From a virus: DNA of 20,854 bases. The notes below the pieces were generated by a model, which saw nothing but the letters and a program-made list of their open reading frames with translations, was not told where the DNA came from and made no database searches. This document shows, in pieces, positions 1 to 6,469 of this stretch. Within the stretch, counting starts at the first letter, position 1. Each line of letters begins with the position of its first letter. Both the position numbers and the translations under genes were made by a program. Where the stretch lies: positions 1-20,854 of IMG/VR virus record IMGVR_UViG_3300037503_000027, one strand, 5' to 3'.

Positions 1-252
1 ATGACTCAGAGCTACTCGTCGAAGTGGATGACTTACAAAGAAGTGGCGGCCCACTTCCGCGTGAGCGAGGCGACGGTGCGGCTGGGCCGGGGCGTGTTCT
101 CGAAGCTCAGGCGCGTCCCGCTGACGGCGGGGCGGACGGTCGTGCTGCGCGCCGACGTTGAGAAGCTCGACCGGGAGATGGTGCGCGCGGCCTTCGCGCC
201 ATCGCCCGCCGTCGTCTCGATTGAAGAGGGGCGGAAACGAAAAAGGGCCTGA
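1..252 (+). CDS. Small helix-turn-helix (excisionase/MerR-like) DNA-binding protein
   Basis: The 83-residue product has an N-terminal helix-turn-helix of the excisionase (HTH_17) type: TYKEVAAHFRVSEATVR at about residues 11-27, then a basic wing and the typical closing segment VVLRADVEKLDRE (about 47-59). Such proteins bind DNA as excisionases or as small transcription regulators. A basic tail (GRKRKRA) ends the protein. The ATG is the first base of the window, so I cannot see a ribosome-binding site or exclude a start further upstream. Its position ahead of the replication and recombinase genes fits a directionality factor or an early regulator, but the recombinase lies 2.4 kb away, so neither role is shown. 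Confidence 0.75.
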   Translation: MTQSYSSKWMTYKEVAAHFRVSEATVRLGRGVFSKLRRVPLTAGRTVVLRADVEKLDREMVRAAFAPSPAVVSIEEGRKRKRA

Positions 253-334
253 CAAACGGAAAGCCGGCCCCGAGCCCTGCGTGCGAAAGCTGAACTCGGA
301 AACCGGCTGCCTCCCATCAAAGAAAGGCACGTGG

Positions 335-700
335 ATGATAAAGCAAACCTCATCCGGCGGCAATCCTAAAACTCACAGGCGGTCACTCAGTCACGCCGAG
401 GTCGTCCAATGTGAGAGAGCAACGCGCCCCACCTGCGACTGCCGCTGCGGCGGCGCCCTACACGGCGCCAACCGCGCGCCTGAAGGCGCCGGGCGTGACT
501 TCTTCGAGGGCCTGCCCACCTCAGACCCTCACCACCTTCAGACCCGAGCTGAGAAGCGGGATGCGCGGCGCACCGGCCGCGGCCGCCGCCGCGAAGAGCA
601 GCGCGCCCGCGACCGCGAAGCCTTCTTCGTCGAGAAAGACCGCCGCCGCGAGGAGCGCGTGGCCGAGTGGGAAAGGCAAGGGATACGTGTTCGGCTCTGA
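335..700 (+). CDS. Basic, charged phage protein with CxCxCGG motif, function unknown
   Basis: I chose ATG 335 because AAAGG lies seven bases upstream. The frame is open further back to 158, but that part overlaps the preceding gene. The 121-residue product has a Cys-rich motif, TCDCRCGGALHG (about residues 34-45), that could bind a metal. It is followed by a strongly charged Arg/Glu segment from about residue 70 to the end (for example RRREEQRARDREAFF) that should form a helix or coiled coil. Similar CxCxCGG..HG motifs occur in uncharacterised phage proteins. The stop codon overlaps the start of the GGDEF gene by 14 bases, suggesting translational coupling. The role is unknown. Confidence 0.6.
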   Translation: MIKQTSSGGNPKTHRRSLSHAEVVQCERATRPTCDCRCGGALHGANRAPEGAGRDFFEGLPTSDPHHLQTRAEKRDARRTGRGRRREEQRARDREAFFVEKDRRREERVAEWERQGIRVRL

Positions 701-1241
701 AGTGTTTAGACGACTGCGCCGCCTCATCGCCGGCGCGATCTGCCCCGAGCTGGTCGAGCAGCGCAACACCTTCGAGCGCCTGGCTAACACCGACCCGCTC
801 ACGGGCGTCGCCAACCGCCGCGCCCTCGACCGCGCCCTGCCCTCGGCGGAAGCCGACCCGCACGTCCGGGTCGTTCTCTTCGACGCCGACAACTTCCGCG
901 AAGCAAACAAGAGCTGCGGCCACGCCACGGGCGACCAGTTAATCCGCATGATGTCGGGCGCGATTGTCGGCGCGGCCACCGCGCGCGGCTTCGGCGCGCG
1001 GGTCTTTCGCCTGGGCGGTGACGAGTTCGCCGTCCTCGCTTCGGAAGTGTCCGCCTACCAAATCCGGGATGACGCCGAGGCCGCCTTCGGCACGCTCATC
1101 ATGGGGCCGGGCCTGCGGGTCTCTATCAGCGGCACCGTGGGGCGCACGCTCGCCGAGGCGGACGCCGCGCTCCAGGCGCGCAAGGGCACGAGGAAGGGAA
1201 GCCCCGCCCCGGAGCGCACCGTCCGGGAGGTGAAGCCTTGA
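687..1241 (+). CDS. Compact GGDEF-domain protein (putative diguanylate cyclase)
   Basis: The 184-residue product is almost entirely one GGDEF domain. It has DPLTGVANRRAL at residues 36-47, the metal-binding strand FDADNF (Asp66, Asp68) followed by CGHATGDQL, and RLGGDEFAVL with an intact GGDEF at 110-114. The closing ADAALQARKGTRKG matches the usual AD.ALY.AK..GR end. The catalytic signature therefore looks complete, and synthesis of cyclic di-GMP from GTP is the family function. The RxxD inhibitory site is absent before GGDEF, and the region between GGDEF and the last strand is short. I see no sensor domain or membrane segment. GTG 687 is preferred because AAGGG and GAAAGG lie just upstream; the frame is open back to 411, but that Ala/Pro/Ser-rich part overlaps the previous gene and is unconvincing. 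Signalling or a non-canonical nucleotide role is inference. Confidence 0.85.
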   Translation: MFGSEVFRRLRRLIAGAICPELVEQRNTFERLANTDPLTGVANRRALDRALPSAEADPHVRVVLFDADNFREANKSCGHATGDQLIRMMSGAIVGAATARGFGARVFRLGGDEFAVLASEVSAYQIRDDAEAAFGTLIMGPGLRVSISGTVGRTLAEADAALQARKGTRKGSPAPERTVREVKP

Positions 1242-1474
1242 GCGCGCCACAATTCACGCCGCCCGTCGGCGCCCGCCGGGTGTTTCTCATCATGGAGGAT
1301 GAGCCGCTCACCTTCGAGCTGGTCGATGAGGAGAAGGGCGGGGCCGAGGCCGCGCCGCCTTCGAGCGTCACTCGAAGCTCAGACGATTCTTTAACTCTGC
1401 TCCTGACGGGGGCCGGAGATCGCAAGACCTTCGCCGAAGCTCTAGCCGATTCCAACAGGGAGGCAGGCGCCTAA
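1238..1474 (+). CDS. Small hypothetical protein
   Basis: The 78-residue acidic product has no family I recognise. The start is a TTG that overlaps the stop of the GGDEF gene (TTGA) and is preceded by a good ribosome-binding site, GGGAGGTG, so it is probably co-translated with the cyclase. Residues 15-28 (RVFLIMEDEPLTFE) look like a beta strand rich in acidic residues, the middle is a flexible Glu/Ala/Ser linker, and the end is probably helical. A short non-enzymatic partner or effector of the upstream gene is possible, but nothing in the sequence proves it. Confidence 0.55.
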   Translation: MSAPQFTPPVGARRVFLIMEDEPLTFELVDEEKGGAEAAPPSSVTRSSDDSLTLLLTGAGDRKTFAEALADSNREAGA

Positions 1475-1476
1475 GC

Positions 1477-2394
1477 TTGAAAAAGCCCAAGCAGACAACC
1501 CTCGACCTCGACGGCGGCGGCATCATCCGCGTCGAGAAGAGGGAGCGGTGGCTGACTATCGAAAATTCGACGGTGCGCGACAAACGCCTGACCTTCGGCG
1601 CGCGCGGCCTTCATCACTTCATTCTCAGTTTCCCGAATAAATGGGAGTTGAAAGTACGCCATTTAGTTAAGCACTCGCCGGCCGGGCGTGACGCCGTTTA
1701 CGCGATGCTGCGCGAGCTGGAGAAGTTCCGATACCTCATCCGCAAGAAAGACCGCGGGCACAAGGGGAGAATCGTCTGGATTTCAACGATTTACGAGACC
1801 CCGCAAGGCGAGCCGCTCAGTGATGAGGAGGTGCGGCAACTTCACGGGGGCAGGCCGAAGAAAAGAAAGGCTGATAAGCCCTCCTTACCATTTACTGAAA
1901 AGCCGTATCTGGCCGGGCCGGATACGGTCGAGCCCGATACGGCCGGGCCAGATGCGGGCAGGCCAGATACGGCCCGGCCAGATACGGCGGGGGCGGAAAC
2001 TAAAGAATTACCTAGTGATGAATCCTCCAGGGATGAATCACTGAAGGCATCCGGGCGCGCAGCGCCCTCAACACCCACACCGACGAAAGAGCCGGGCGGC
2101 GCGGCGGGTGTGGGTGTGTCGGCGGGGAAATTCAACGATGAGCAATATCAGCTCTACATCGAGGAGTGCATCCGCCGCAAAGAAAACATCGAGAGCCCGG
2201 CCGGGCTGTTGATCTACCTCCGTAGGGGCGAGATGGACGCGCGCGTCGAGCGCGTGCTGAGCGAGATCGAGCGGCGCGCGCAGCCGGTCAAATGTCCGCC
2301 GACGTGCCCGAAGTGTTTCGGCAGCGGGTGGGAGTCGGTGCCGGGGCAGGGGGCGCGCAAGTGCCCCAATCTGACGCCCGAGGGGGAGCGATGA
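1477..2394 (+). CDS. Phage replication initiator-like protein (winged helix, linker repeats, Cys-rich C-terminus)
   Basis: The 305-residue product has an N-terminal winged-helix domain at about residues 46-110. The segment LSFPNKWELKVRHLVKHS, then GRDAVYAMLRELEKFRYLIR and a basic wing, is typical of plasmid and phage replication initiators of the HTH/RepO type. A flexible linker carries five-residue repeats of the form PDTA(G/R) (about 148-172). The C-terminus has Cys273, Cys277, Cys280 and Cys296, a possible zinc ribbon. The expected role is to bind the origin and recruit host helicase. The linker DNA itself looks like an iteron array (see the repeat at 1903-1995). The TTG start at 1477 is two bases after the previous stop, with GGGAGG about 13 bases upstream; no in-frame ATG precedes the winged helix. 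The stop overlaps an ATG (ATGA). Confidence 0.75.
   Translation: MKKPKQTTLDLDGGGIIRVEKRERWLTIENSTVRDKRLTFGARGLHHFILSFPNKWELKVRHLVKHSPAGRDAVYAMLRELEKFRYLIRKKDRGHKGRIVWISTIYETPQGEPLSDEEVRQLHGGRPKKRKADKPSLPFTEKPYLAGPDTVEPDTAGPDAGRPDTARPDTAGAETKELPSDESSRDESLKASGRAAPSTPTPTKEPGGAAGVGVSAGKFNDEQYQLYIEECIRRKENIESPAGLLIYLRRGEMDARVERVLSEIERRAQPVKCPPTCPKCFGSGWESVPGQGARKCPNLTPEGER
1903..1995 (+). repeat. Iteron-like 15-bp direct repeats inside the replication gene
   Basis: GATACGG recurs exactly every 15 bases at 1921, 1936, 1966 and 1981, with the variant GATGCGG at 1951. The unit is close to GATACGGCCGGGCCA. An inverted 12-base copy, CCGTATCTGGCC, lies at 1903-1914 and is the exact reverse complement of 1961-1972 and 1976-1987. 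The period is a multiple of three, so the array also encodes a repeated PDTA linker and could have arisen only as a protein repeat. The inverted copy and the adjacent AT-rich DNA favour an additional origin role, as in the lambda O gene. Confidence 0.7.
1996..2046. other. AT-rich tract beside the iterons, candidate DNA-unwinding element
   Basis: This stretch inside the replication gene is about 60% A+T by count (31 of 51), in a window that is about one third A+T. It directly follows the iteron-like array and contains GATGAATC twice, 15 bases apart (2017 and 2032), framed by AGTGAT and ATCACT. Iterons next to an AT-rich segment within the initiator gene is the layout of the lambda origin. The origin assignment is inference. 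Confidence 0.4.
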
Positions 2395-2688
2395 GGATTG
2401 ATTCGACGGCGCGGGGCGTGGGTGCATTCGGAAGGGTATGCGCCGCCCCCGGCAGACTCGGGGCGAGGCTGCCGAGCCGTCGGGCGCGCGGGGCGCCGGG
2501 GGGGCGCCCCGCGCAGTTATCTCGGCCGTCCGGGGGCCGGAATTCCTGCGCGTCGGGGCGGCCGGGCCGTGAGGCTTTAGTGGCTCGCGGAGGCCCCGAT
2601 TTATCGAGGTTTTCTTTCATCCGCGGCGGGGCGGCGGATCGGTTACGAGAAGAGATTTTTTCATAACCGAAAGGGGAGGGCCGGGGCC
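2395..2688. other. Gap between replication and recombinase genes; no confident gene
   Basis: This 294-base gap is extremely G-rich. One + frame is open from ATG 2391, overlapping the previous stop, to 2666. Its predicted product is almost only Gly, Arg, Pro, Ala and Ser with few acidic residues, which looks like translated non-coding DNA. The gap holds a perfect hairpin at 2486-2514 and a 6-base inverted repeat (CGGTTA at 2640, TAACCG at 2664) around a T-rich stretch just ahead of the recombinase ribosome-binding site. It may carry an operator or leader for the recombinase. Confidence 0.5.
2486..2514. repeat. Perfect 12-bp GC-only inverted repeat (hairpin)
   Basis: GCGCGGGGCGCC at 2486-2497 is the exact reverse complement of GGCGCCCCGCGC at 2503-2514, with a loop of five G. 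No T-run follows, so it is not a classical intrinsic terminator. It could act as a transcription pause, an RNA-stability element or a structural element near the candidate origin. Confidence 0.7.
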
Positions 2689-3711
2689 GTGGCGGAGGTC
2701 ACGCAAAAGGCGGTCGCTTTACAGCTCGTCCGCGGGGGCGGCCGGCTCCCCCAGGAGCGCGACCTCTCGCCCGTCCGGGTCTACCTCGCCTCACTCGGCC
2801 AGCCCAAATCGAAGGAGTCCATGCTGGTCTGCCTCAAGCGCGCGGCCCGCCTGATGGGCGCGGCCTCGGCCGAGGAGATCGTGTGGGGGGCGCTGCGCTA
2901 CGCCCACGTCGAGCTGCTTAAAGAGAGGATGAAGACGGCCGGCTACGAGCCCGCGACGATCAACGTCACCCTCTCGGCGCTGAAGGGCGTGGCTAAACAG
3001 GCGTGGCTGCTGGGCGGGCTGGGGATGAGCGTTGACGACTACCAGCGGATCGCGGTGGTGAAGCCCGTCAGGGCCTCGCGCGACCGCCGGGGCCGGGCAC
3101 TTTCGGGAGACGAGCTGGCCGCGCTGCTGAAGGCGTGCGAGAGCGATAAGACGGCCGCCGGGCCGCGCGACGCCTGCCTCGTCGCGTTGCTGTCCCGAGG
3201 CGGCCTGCGCCGTGAGGAGGCCGTCGGCCTCTCGCTCGAAGACTTCGACCGGAGGGATCACTCGCTCCTGGTGCGCGGCAAGGGCGACCGCGAGCGCACC
3301 GTCTTCTTCCGCCGCGGCGGCGCCCGCCGCGCTCTGCTCGCATGGCTCCGGGCTCGGGGCGACGCCGACGGCGCGCTGCTGTGCCCCGTGGACAAGTCCG
3401 GCCGGGTCGAGGTGCGGAGGATGACTGCGCAGGCCGTCTATAAGGCCCTCTCGAAGAGGGCGAGGCAGGCCCAGCTCACGCGGGCCGTCACGCCTCACGA
3501 TCTGCGCCGCACCTTGGCGACGCATTTGCTCGACCGCGGCGTGGACCTCTCACTCGTTCAACAGCTCCTCGGCCACGCCGATGTTTCGACGACGACGATT
3601 TACGACCGCCGTTCCGAGGACGCGCAGCGTGAGGCCCTGGACCTGCTGCCGCTGGAGTACCGCAAGCCGCGACGGCGGAAAGGTAAGCGCGGCCGCGGCC
3701 GGCGTAAGTGA
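2689..3711 (+). CDS. Tyrosine recombinase / phage integrase (XerC/D-like)
   Basis: The 340-residue protein has an N-terminal SAM-like core-binding domain (about residues 20-125) and a C-terminal catalytic domain with all expected active-site residues. These are Arg174 in GGLRREEA, Lys198 in RGKGDRER, His270 and Arg273 in PHDLRRTLATH, His296 in LGHADVSTT, and the nucleophile Tyr305 in IYD. It should catalyse site-specific recombination through a 3'-phosphotyrosine intermediate, most likely phage integration and excision. A role in resolving genome dimers is the alternative. The C-terminal tail is strongly basic. GTG 2689 is chosen because GGGGAGGG lies about eight bases upstream. The gene ends in a terminator and is followed by an inverted-repeat island suitable as its attachment site. 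Confidence 0.92.
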   Translation: MAEVTQKAVALQLVRGGGRLPQERDLSPVRVYLASLGQPKSKESMLVCLKRAARLMGAASAEEIVWGALRYAHVELLKERMKTAGYEPATINVTLSALKGVAKQAWLLGGLGMSVDDYQRIAVVKPVRASRDRRGRALSGDELAALLKACESDKTAAGPRDACLVALLSRGGLRREEAVGLSLEDFDRRDHSLLVRGKGDRERTVFFRRGGARRALLAWLRARGDADGALLCPVDKSGRVEVRRMTAQAVYKALSKRARQAQLTRAVTPHDLRRTLATHLLDRGVDLSLVQQLLGHADVSTTTIYDRRSEDAQREALDLLPLEYRKPRRRKGKRGRGRRK

Positions 3712-3735
3712 GCGCCCGAGCGCGCTCGAATTTTT
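3710..3735 (+). terminator. Intrinsic terminator after the recombinase gene
   Basis: GAGCGC at 3710-3715 pairs with GCGCTC at 3722-3727 across a six-base loop, and a T-run (TTTTT, 3731-3735) follows three bases later. The stem begins inside the recombinase stop codon. This would end the early transcript before the AT-rich island. Confidence 0.6.
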
Positions 3736-3767
3736 ATTCGTGCAGGGGGAAGACAGTGGCGCGCGTC

Positions 3768-3821
3768 TTATCAGACATTTTTATAGATACCATAAATAAG
3801 TCTGATAATGGTTCTTATGGT
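3768..3821. promoter_or_regulatory. AT-rich island with interleaved inverted repeats; candidate attP or operator
   Basis: Two perfect inverted repeats interlock in the order A-B-A'-B': TTATCAGAC (3768-3776), ACCATAA (3789-3795), GTCTGATAA (3800-3808) and TTATGGT (3815-3821). The stretch is very AT-rich for this genome and lies between the recombinase terminator and the next gene. That is a usual place for a phage attachment site. It could instead be a promoter with paired operators, or, if transcribed, a pseudoknot or switching hairpin. No sequence from the host is available to identify an attachment core. Confidence 0.5.
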
Positions 3822-3859
3822 CATCGACTCAGGCACTCGGGAGAACTAGGAGGAGGCAC

Positions 3860-4045
3860 ATGGAAACCGACTGGCTCAGCGTGGCGAGGTTCGCTTACGA
3901 GGCTTACGCGGAGACGACCGAAAACAAGAATTTCCGCGGCGAAGAGATGCCGGCATTCGACGAGCTGCCGCCGAAGATTCGGGAGGCGTGGGTGAACGCC
4001 GTGCGCAAGGCGTGCGATGTCTTCGGCCGCGCCGTCACCGCTTGA
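3860..4045 (+). CDS. Small hypothetical protein
   Basis: The 61-residue product starts at an ATG preceded by the strong ribosome-binding site AGGAGGAGG, so it is very probably translated. The sequence is acidic and probably all-helical: a first helix around WLSVARFAYEAYAETTENK, a short loop with PAFDELPPKIREAW, then a final helix. I recognise no family with a known function; short proteins with a 'P..I..AW..A' segment are common in phage early regions. It is the first gene after the terminator and AT-rich island, so it probably heads a new transcript that continues to the ATPase gene. Confidence 0.7.
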   Translation: METDWLSVARFAYEAYAETTENKNFRGEEMPAFDELPPKIREAWVNAVRKACDVFGRAVTA

Positions 4046-4055
4046 GGCTTAGGCC

Positions 4056-4469
4056 ATGACCGATTCATCGAAGCGGCCGACGTTCGCCGAGTGGCTCAAG
4101 CAACTAGAGGCCGCGGGCATAGACATCCCGCGGCTGGCGCCTCATCAGCTCACGCTGGCTCACTTCCTCGAAGAGTTTGCGGGGAGTGAGCCGCCGAGGC
4201 GGTTAATCATCGAGCGGCCGCCGAGCCGGCTGCCCATTAAGGAGCGGCACATGACGACTGTTGAGCGAGAGATACGCGAGCGGGGATGGGGCGCGGTGTT
4301 GCGCGAGGTCGCCGAACTCGCCCGGCGCTCCTATGAAGCCCGCGAAGCCTCCGGCGCTGAAGGTAGCGAAATGCTGGTGTGGCGCGCGCTGATAGAGCGC
4401 GCCGAGGGGGCGCAGCGGGCCGGCGAAACGATTGACGCCGGCCGGGAGAAAGGCCGCGCGCCGAAGTGA
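4056..4469 (+). CDS. Hypothetical protein with a possible internal restart
   Basis: The 137-residue product is not recognised. The N-terminal third (FAEWLKQLEAAGIDIPRLAPHQ) is predicted helical. The C-terminal part, residues 66-137, is a separate charged helical segment beginning MTTVEREIRERGWGAVL. That Met (ATG 4251) has its own good ribosome-binding site, AAGGAG, about six bases upstream, better than the one at ATG 4056 (AGG). The locus may therefore make a long and a short protein, or the true start may be 4251. Neighbours are a small protein upstream and a membrane peptide downstream, all in one direction. Confidence 0.6.
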   Translation: MTDSSKRPTFAEWLKQLEAAGIDIPRLAPHQLTLAHFLEEFAGSEPPRRLIIERPPSRLPIKERHMTTVEREIRERGWGAVLREVAELARRSYEAREASGAEGSEMLVWRALIERAEGAQRAGETIDAGREKGRAPK

Positions 4470-4497
4470 CGTGCCGTTACTACGTGAGAAAGGTGAA

Positions 4498-4638
4498 ATG
4501 AGTATGCGCCTCACTAAGCTGTTGGGTTGGGCCTGCCTCATCGCGGCACTCCTCTCCCTCGTCTGGCTCGCGTGCGCGTTGATGGATGCGGTTTCAAACT
4601 ATCGAGGTCCGAATGAAAAAATTAAATATCTCCCCTGA
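4498..4638 (+). CDS. Short single-pass membrane peptide
   Basis: The 46-residue product starts MSMRLTKLL and contains one clear transmembrane segment, about residues 9-29 (GWACLIAALLSLVWLACAL), with positive charge on the N-terminal side and a short polar tail. AAAGGTG lies just upstream of the ATG. The last 26 bases overlap the start of the HerA-like ATPase gene, so the two are probably translationally coupled. Such peptides can anchor a partner to the membrane or act as small holin-like or signalling proteins. Nothing in the sequence chooses between these. Confidence 0.6.
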   Translation: MSMRLTKLLGWACLIAALLSLVWLACALMDAVSNYRGPNEKIKYLP

Positions 4639-6469
4639 CCTCTCGCTGCCCGTGGACGCCGTAACTCAAACCCTCGTCGTCTACGGATCGAAAGGGATGG
4701 GCAAGACGAATTTCGGCAGCGTCTTCGCCGAGGAACTCTACGGCGCGGGTCAACGATTCTCCGTCATTGACCCGATGGGCGTTTGGTGGGGCCTTCAGCA
4801 CGGCGCCCGCCGCGGCGAGCCCGGCCTCGAAGTACTCCTCCTCGGCGGCGTCCACGGCGACCTGCCCATCGAGCCGACGGGCGGCGAGGTGGTCGCGGAC
4901 CTCGTCGCCGACGAGGCGATCTCCGTCGTCGTGGACATCTCCCGCCGCCCGGACGGCCGCGCCTGGTCGAAGGGCGAGAAGGTCCGCTTCGTCACGAGCT
5001 ACATGACGCGCCTCTACGCGCGGCAGGTCGAGCACCGGCGGCCGCTGATGCAGATCATCGACGAGGCCGCGCGCTACGCGCCGCAGGGATTGCGCTCGGG
5101 CGACGTGGACGAGTCCAAGTGCCTCGGCGCAATCGCTATGGTTTGCGAGGAGGGGCGCAACCTCGGGATCGGGCTGACGCTGCTGACGCAGCGCAGCGCC
5201 CGGCTCAATAAGGACGTGGCTGAGTTGGCCGACGTGCTCGTCGCGTTCCGCACCGTGGGCCCCAACTCCGTCGGCGCCATCACCGACTGGCTGGGCGACC
5301 ACGTCGCGCGCGAGCGCCATAAGGAGATCGTCGAGCAGCTCCGGCAGTTGCCCGTCGGCACGGCGCTCGTCATCAGTCCGGGCTGGCTCGGCTTCGAGGG
5401 CGTCGTGCCCGTGCGCGCCCGCCAGACGTTCGACTCGTCGGCCACGCCCAAGGCCGGGCAAGCCCTCCAGGCGCCGGGCCGGGCGACGAAGCCCGACCTG
5501 GAGAAGTACCGCGCGCGGATGACCGAGACCATCGAGCGCGCGAAGGAAAATGACCCGCGTGAGCAGAAGAAAAAGGTGGGCGAGCTGACGCGGAAAGTCG
5601 CGGAGCTGGAGGCCGCGCTTGAGGAAGCTAAGACGGCCACCGCGCCGGCCGAGACGCAGAGGGTCGAGGTCCCCGTCATCAAGCCGGCCGAGTTGATTCG
5701 CATCGAGGCCGTCGTCAAAGAGCTGGACTCCATCGCCGGCCGCGCCGAGGAGTTAATTCAGAATACGGCGGGGCTGTCCGGCCGCTTCGACGAGGCGCGC
5801 GCCGAGGTGAAGGCGGAAGCCGGCCGGCTGGCGGCTTTGATCGAACGCGCGACCGCGGCCCCGGCGGAGCTTCAGCCTTCACCGCCCGCGCGCTCGCTTC
5901 ACGGGGCCGGGCGGCCGACCGCCCCGCTGCCTCGGGCCACGCGCCCGGCGGCGGCCGTCTCGGGTGACGGGAAGCTGTCAGGCCCGGCGCAGCGCATCCT
6001 CGACGAGCTTGCCCGCTTTGAAGCCTTCGGCATCGACGAGCCCGACCGCGCGAACGTCGCGGTCTTCGTCGGCTATCATCAGCGGTCGAAGTCTTTCACT
6101 AACTCGCTCAGCTCACTCCACACGGCCGGGCTCATCGAATACCCCGACGCCGGCAAGATCGCCCTCACGCGGGAGGGGCGCGCGCGGGCGCGTCCGGGCG
6201 AGCCTATCCACTCGCGCCGCGAACTTCACGAAGCTTGGTATCAGCAGCTCGGCGCGGGCACCGTCAGGGCTCGGATGCTGCGGCTTATCATCGAAGCCCA
6301 CCCCGACGCCGTCGGCCGCGCCGAACTCGCCGGGGCGATGGGCTACCACCCGCGCTCCAAGTCTTTCACCAACGCCCTCAGCTCGCTCAGCGGTTTGAAG
6401 CTCGTCAGGTACCCGCGGGAGGGCTACGTCGAGGCGACGGCCTTGTTATTCCCGGAGGGCCTGCGCTGA
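4613..6469 (+). CDS. HerA/FtsK-like P-loop ATPase with coiled coil and two C-terminal winged helices
   Basis: This 618-residue protein starts with a HerA-type ATPase domain (about 1-290). Walker A is GSKGMGKT at 25-32, followed by the FSVIDPMGVWWGL strand; Walker B is LMQIIDEA with Asp150 and Glu151; and LTLLTQRSARLNKDV holds the Gln sensor typical of HerA/VirB4 ATPases. A charged coiled-coil and Ala/Pro-rich linker region follows (about 300-440). Two winged-helix repeats of about 90 residues share the motif GYHxRSKSFTNxLSSL, starting at residues 487 and 577. I recall related ATPases with the same tandem C-terminal repeat in other phages and integrated elements, function unknown. DNA binding with ATP-driven translocation is the natural inference. 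ATG 4613 is preferred over ATG 4586 because GAGG lies five bases upstream. Confidence 0.85.
   Translation: MKKLNISPDLSLPVDAVTQTLVVYGSKGMGKTNFGSVFAEELYGAGQRFSVIDPMGVWWGLQHGARRGEPGLEVLLLGGVHGDLPIEPTGGEVVADLVADEAISVVVDISRRPDGRAWSKGEKVRFVTSYMTRLYARQVEHRRPLMQIIDEAARYAPQGLRSGDVDESKCLGAIAMVCEEGRNLGIGLTLLTQRSARLNKDVAELADVLVAFRTVGPNSVGAITDWLGDHVARERHKEIVEQLRQLPVGTALVISPGWLGFEGVVPVRARQTFDSSATPKAGQALQAPGRATKPDLEKYRARMTETIERAKENDPREQKKKVGELTRKVAELEAALEEAKTATAPAETQRVEVPVIKPAELIRIEAVVKELDSIAGRAEELIQNTAGLSGRFDEARAEVKAEAGRLAALIERATAAPAELQPSPPARSLHGAGRPTAPLPRATRPAAAVSGDGKLSGPAQRILDELARFEAFGIDEPDRANVAVFVGYHQRSKSFTNSLSSLHTAGLIEYPDAGKIALTREGRARARPGEPIHSRRELHEAWYQQLGAGTVRARMLRLIIEAHPDAVGRAELAGAMGYHPRSKSFTNALSSLSGLKLVRYPREGYVEATALLFPEGLR

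Noticed and set aside
411-686. N-terminal extension of the GGDEF frame
   Set aside because: The extra residues are low-complexity Ala/Pro/Ser and lie out of frame under the preceding gene, which has the better ribosome-binding site and a plausible charged-helix product.
2391-2666. 91-codon frame overlapping the replication gene stop (ATGA)
   Set aside because: The composition is almost only Gly, Arg, Pro, Ala and Ser and the region contains a GC-only hairpin. The overlap alone is not enough to call a gene.
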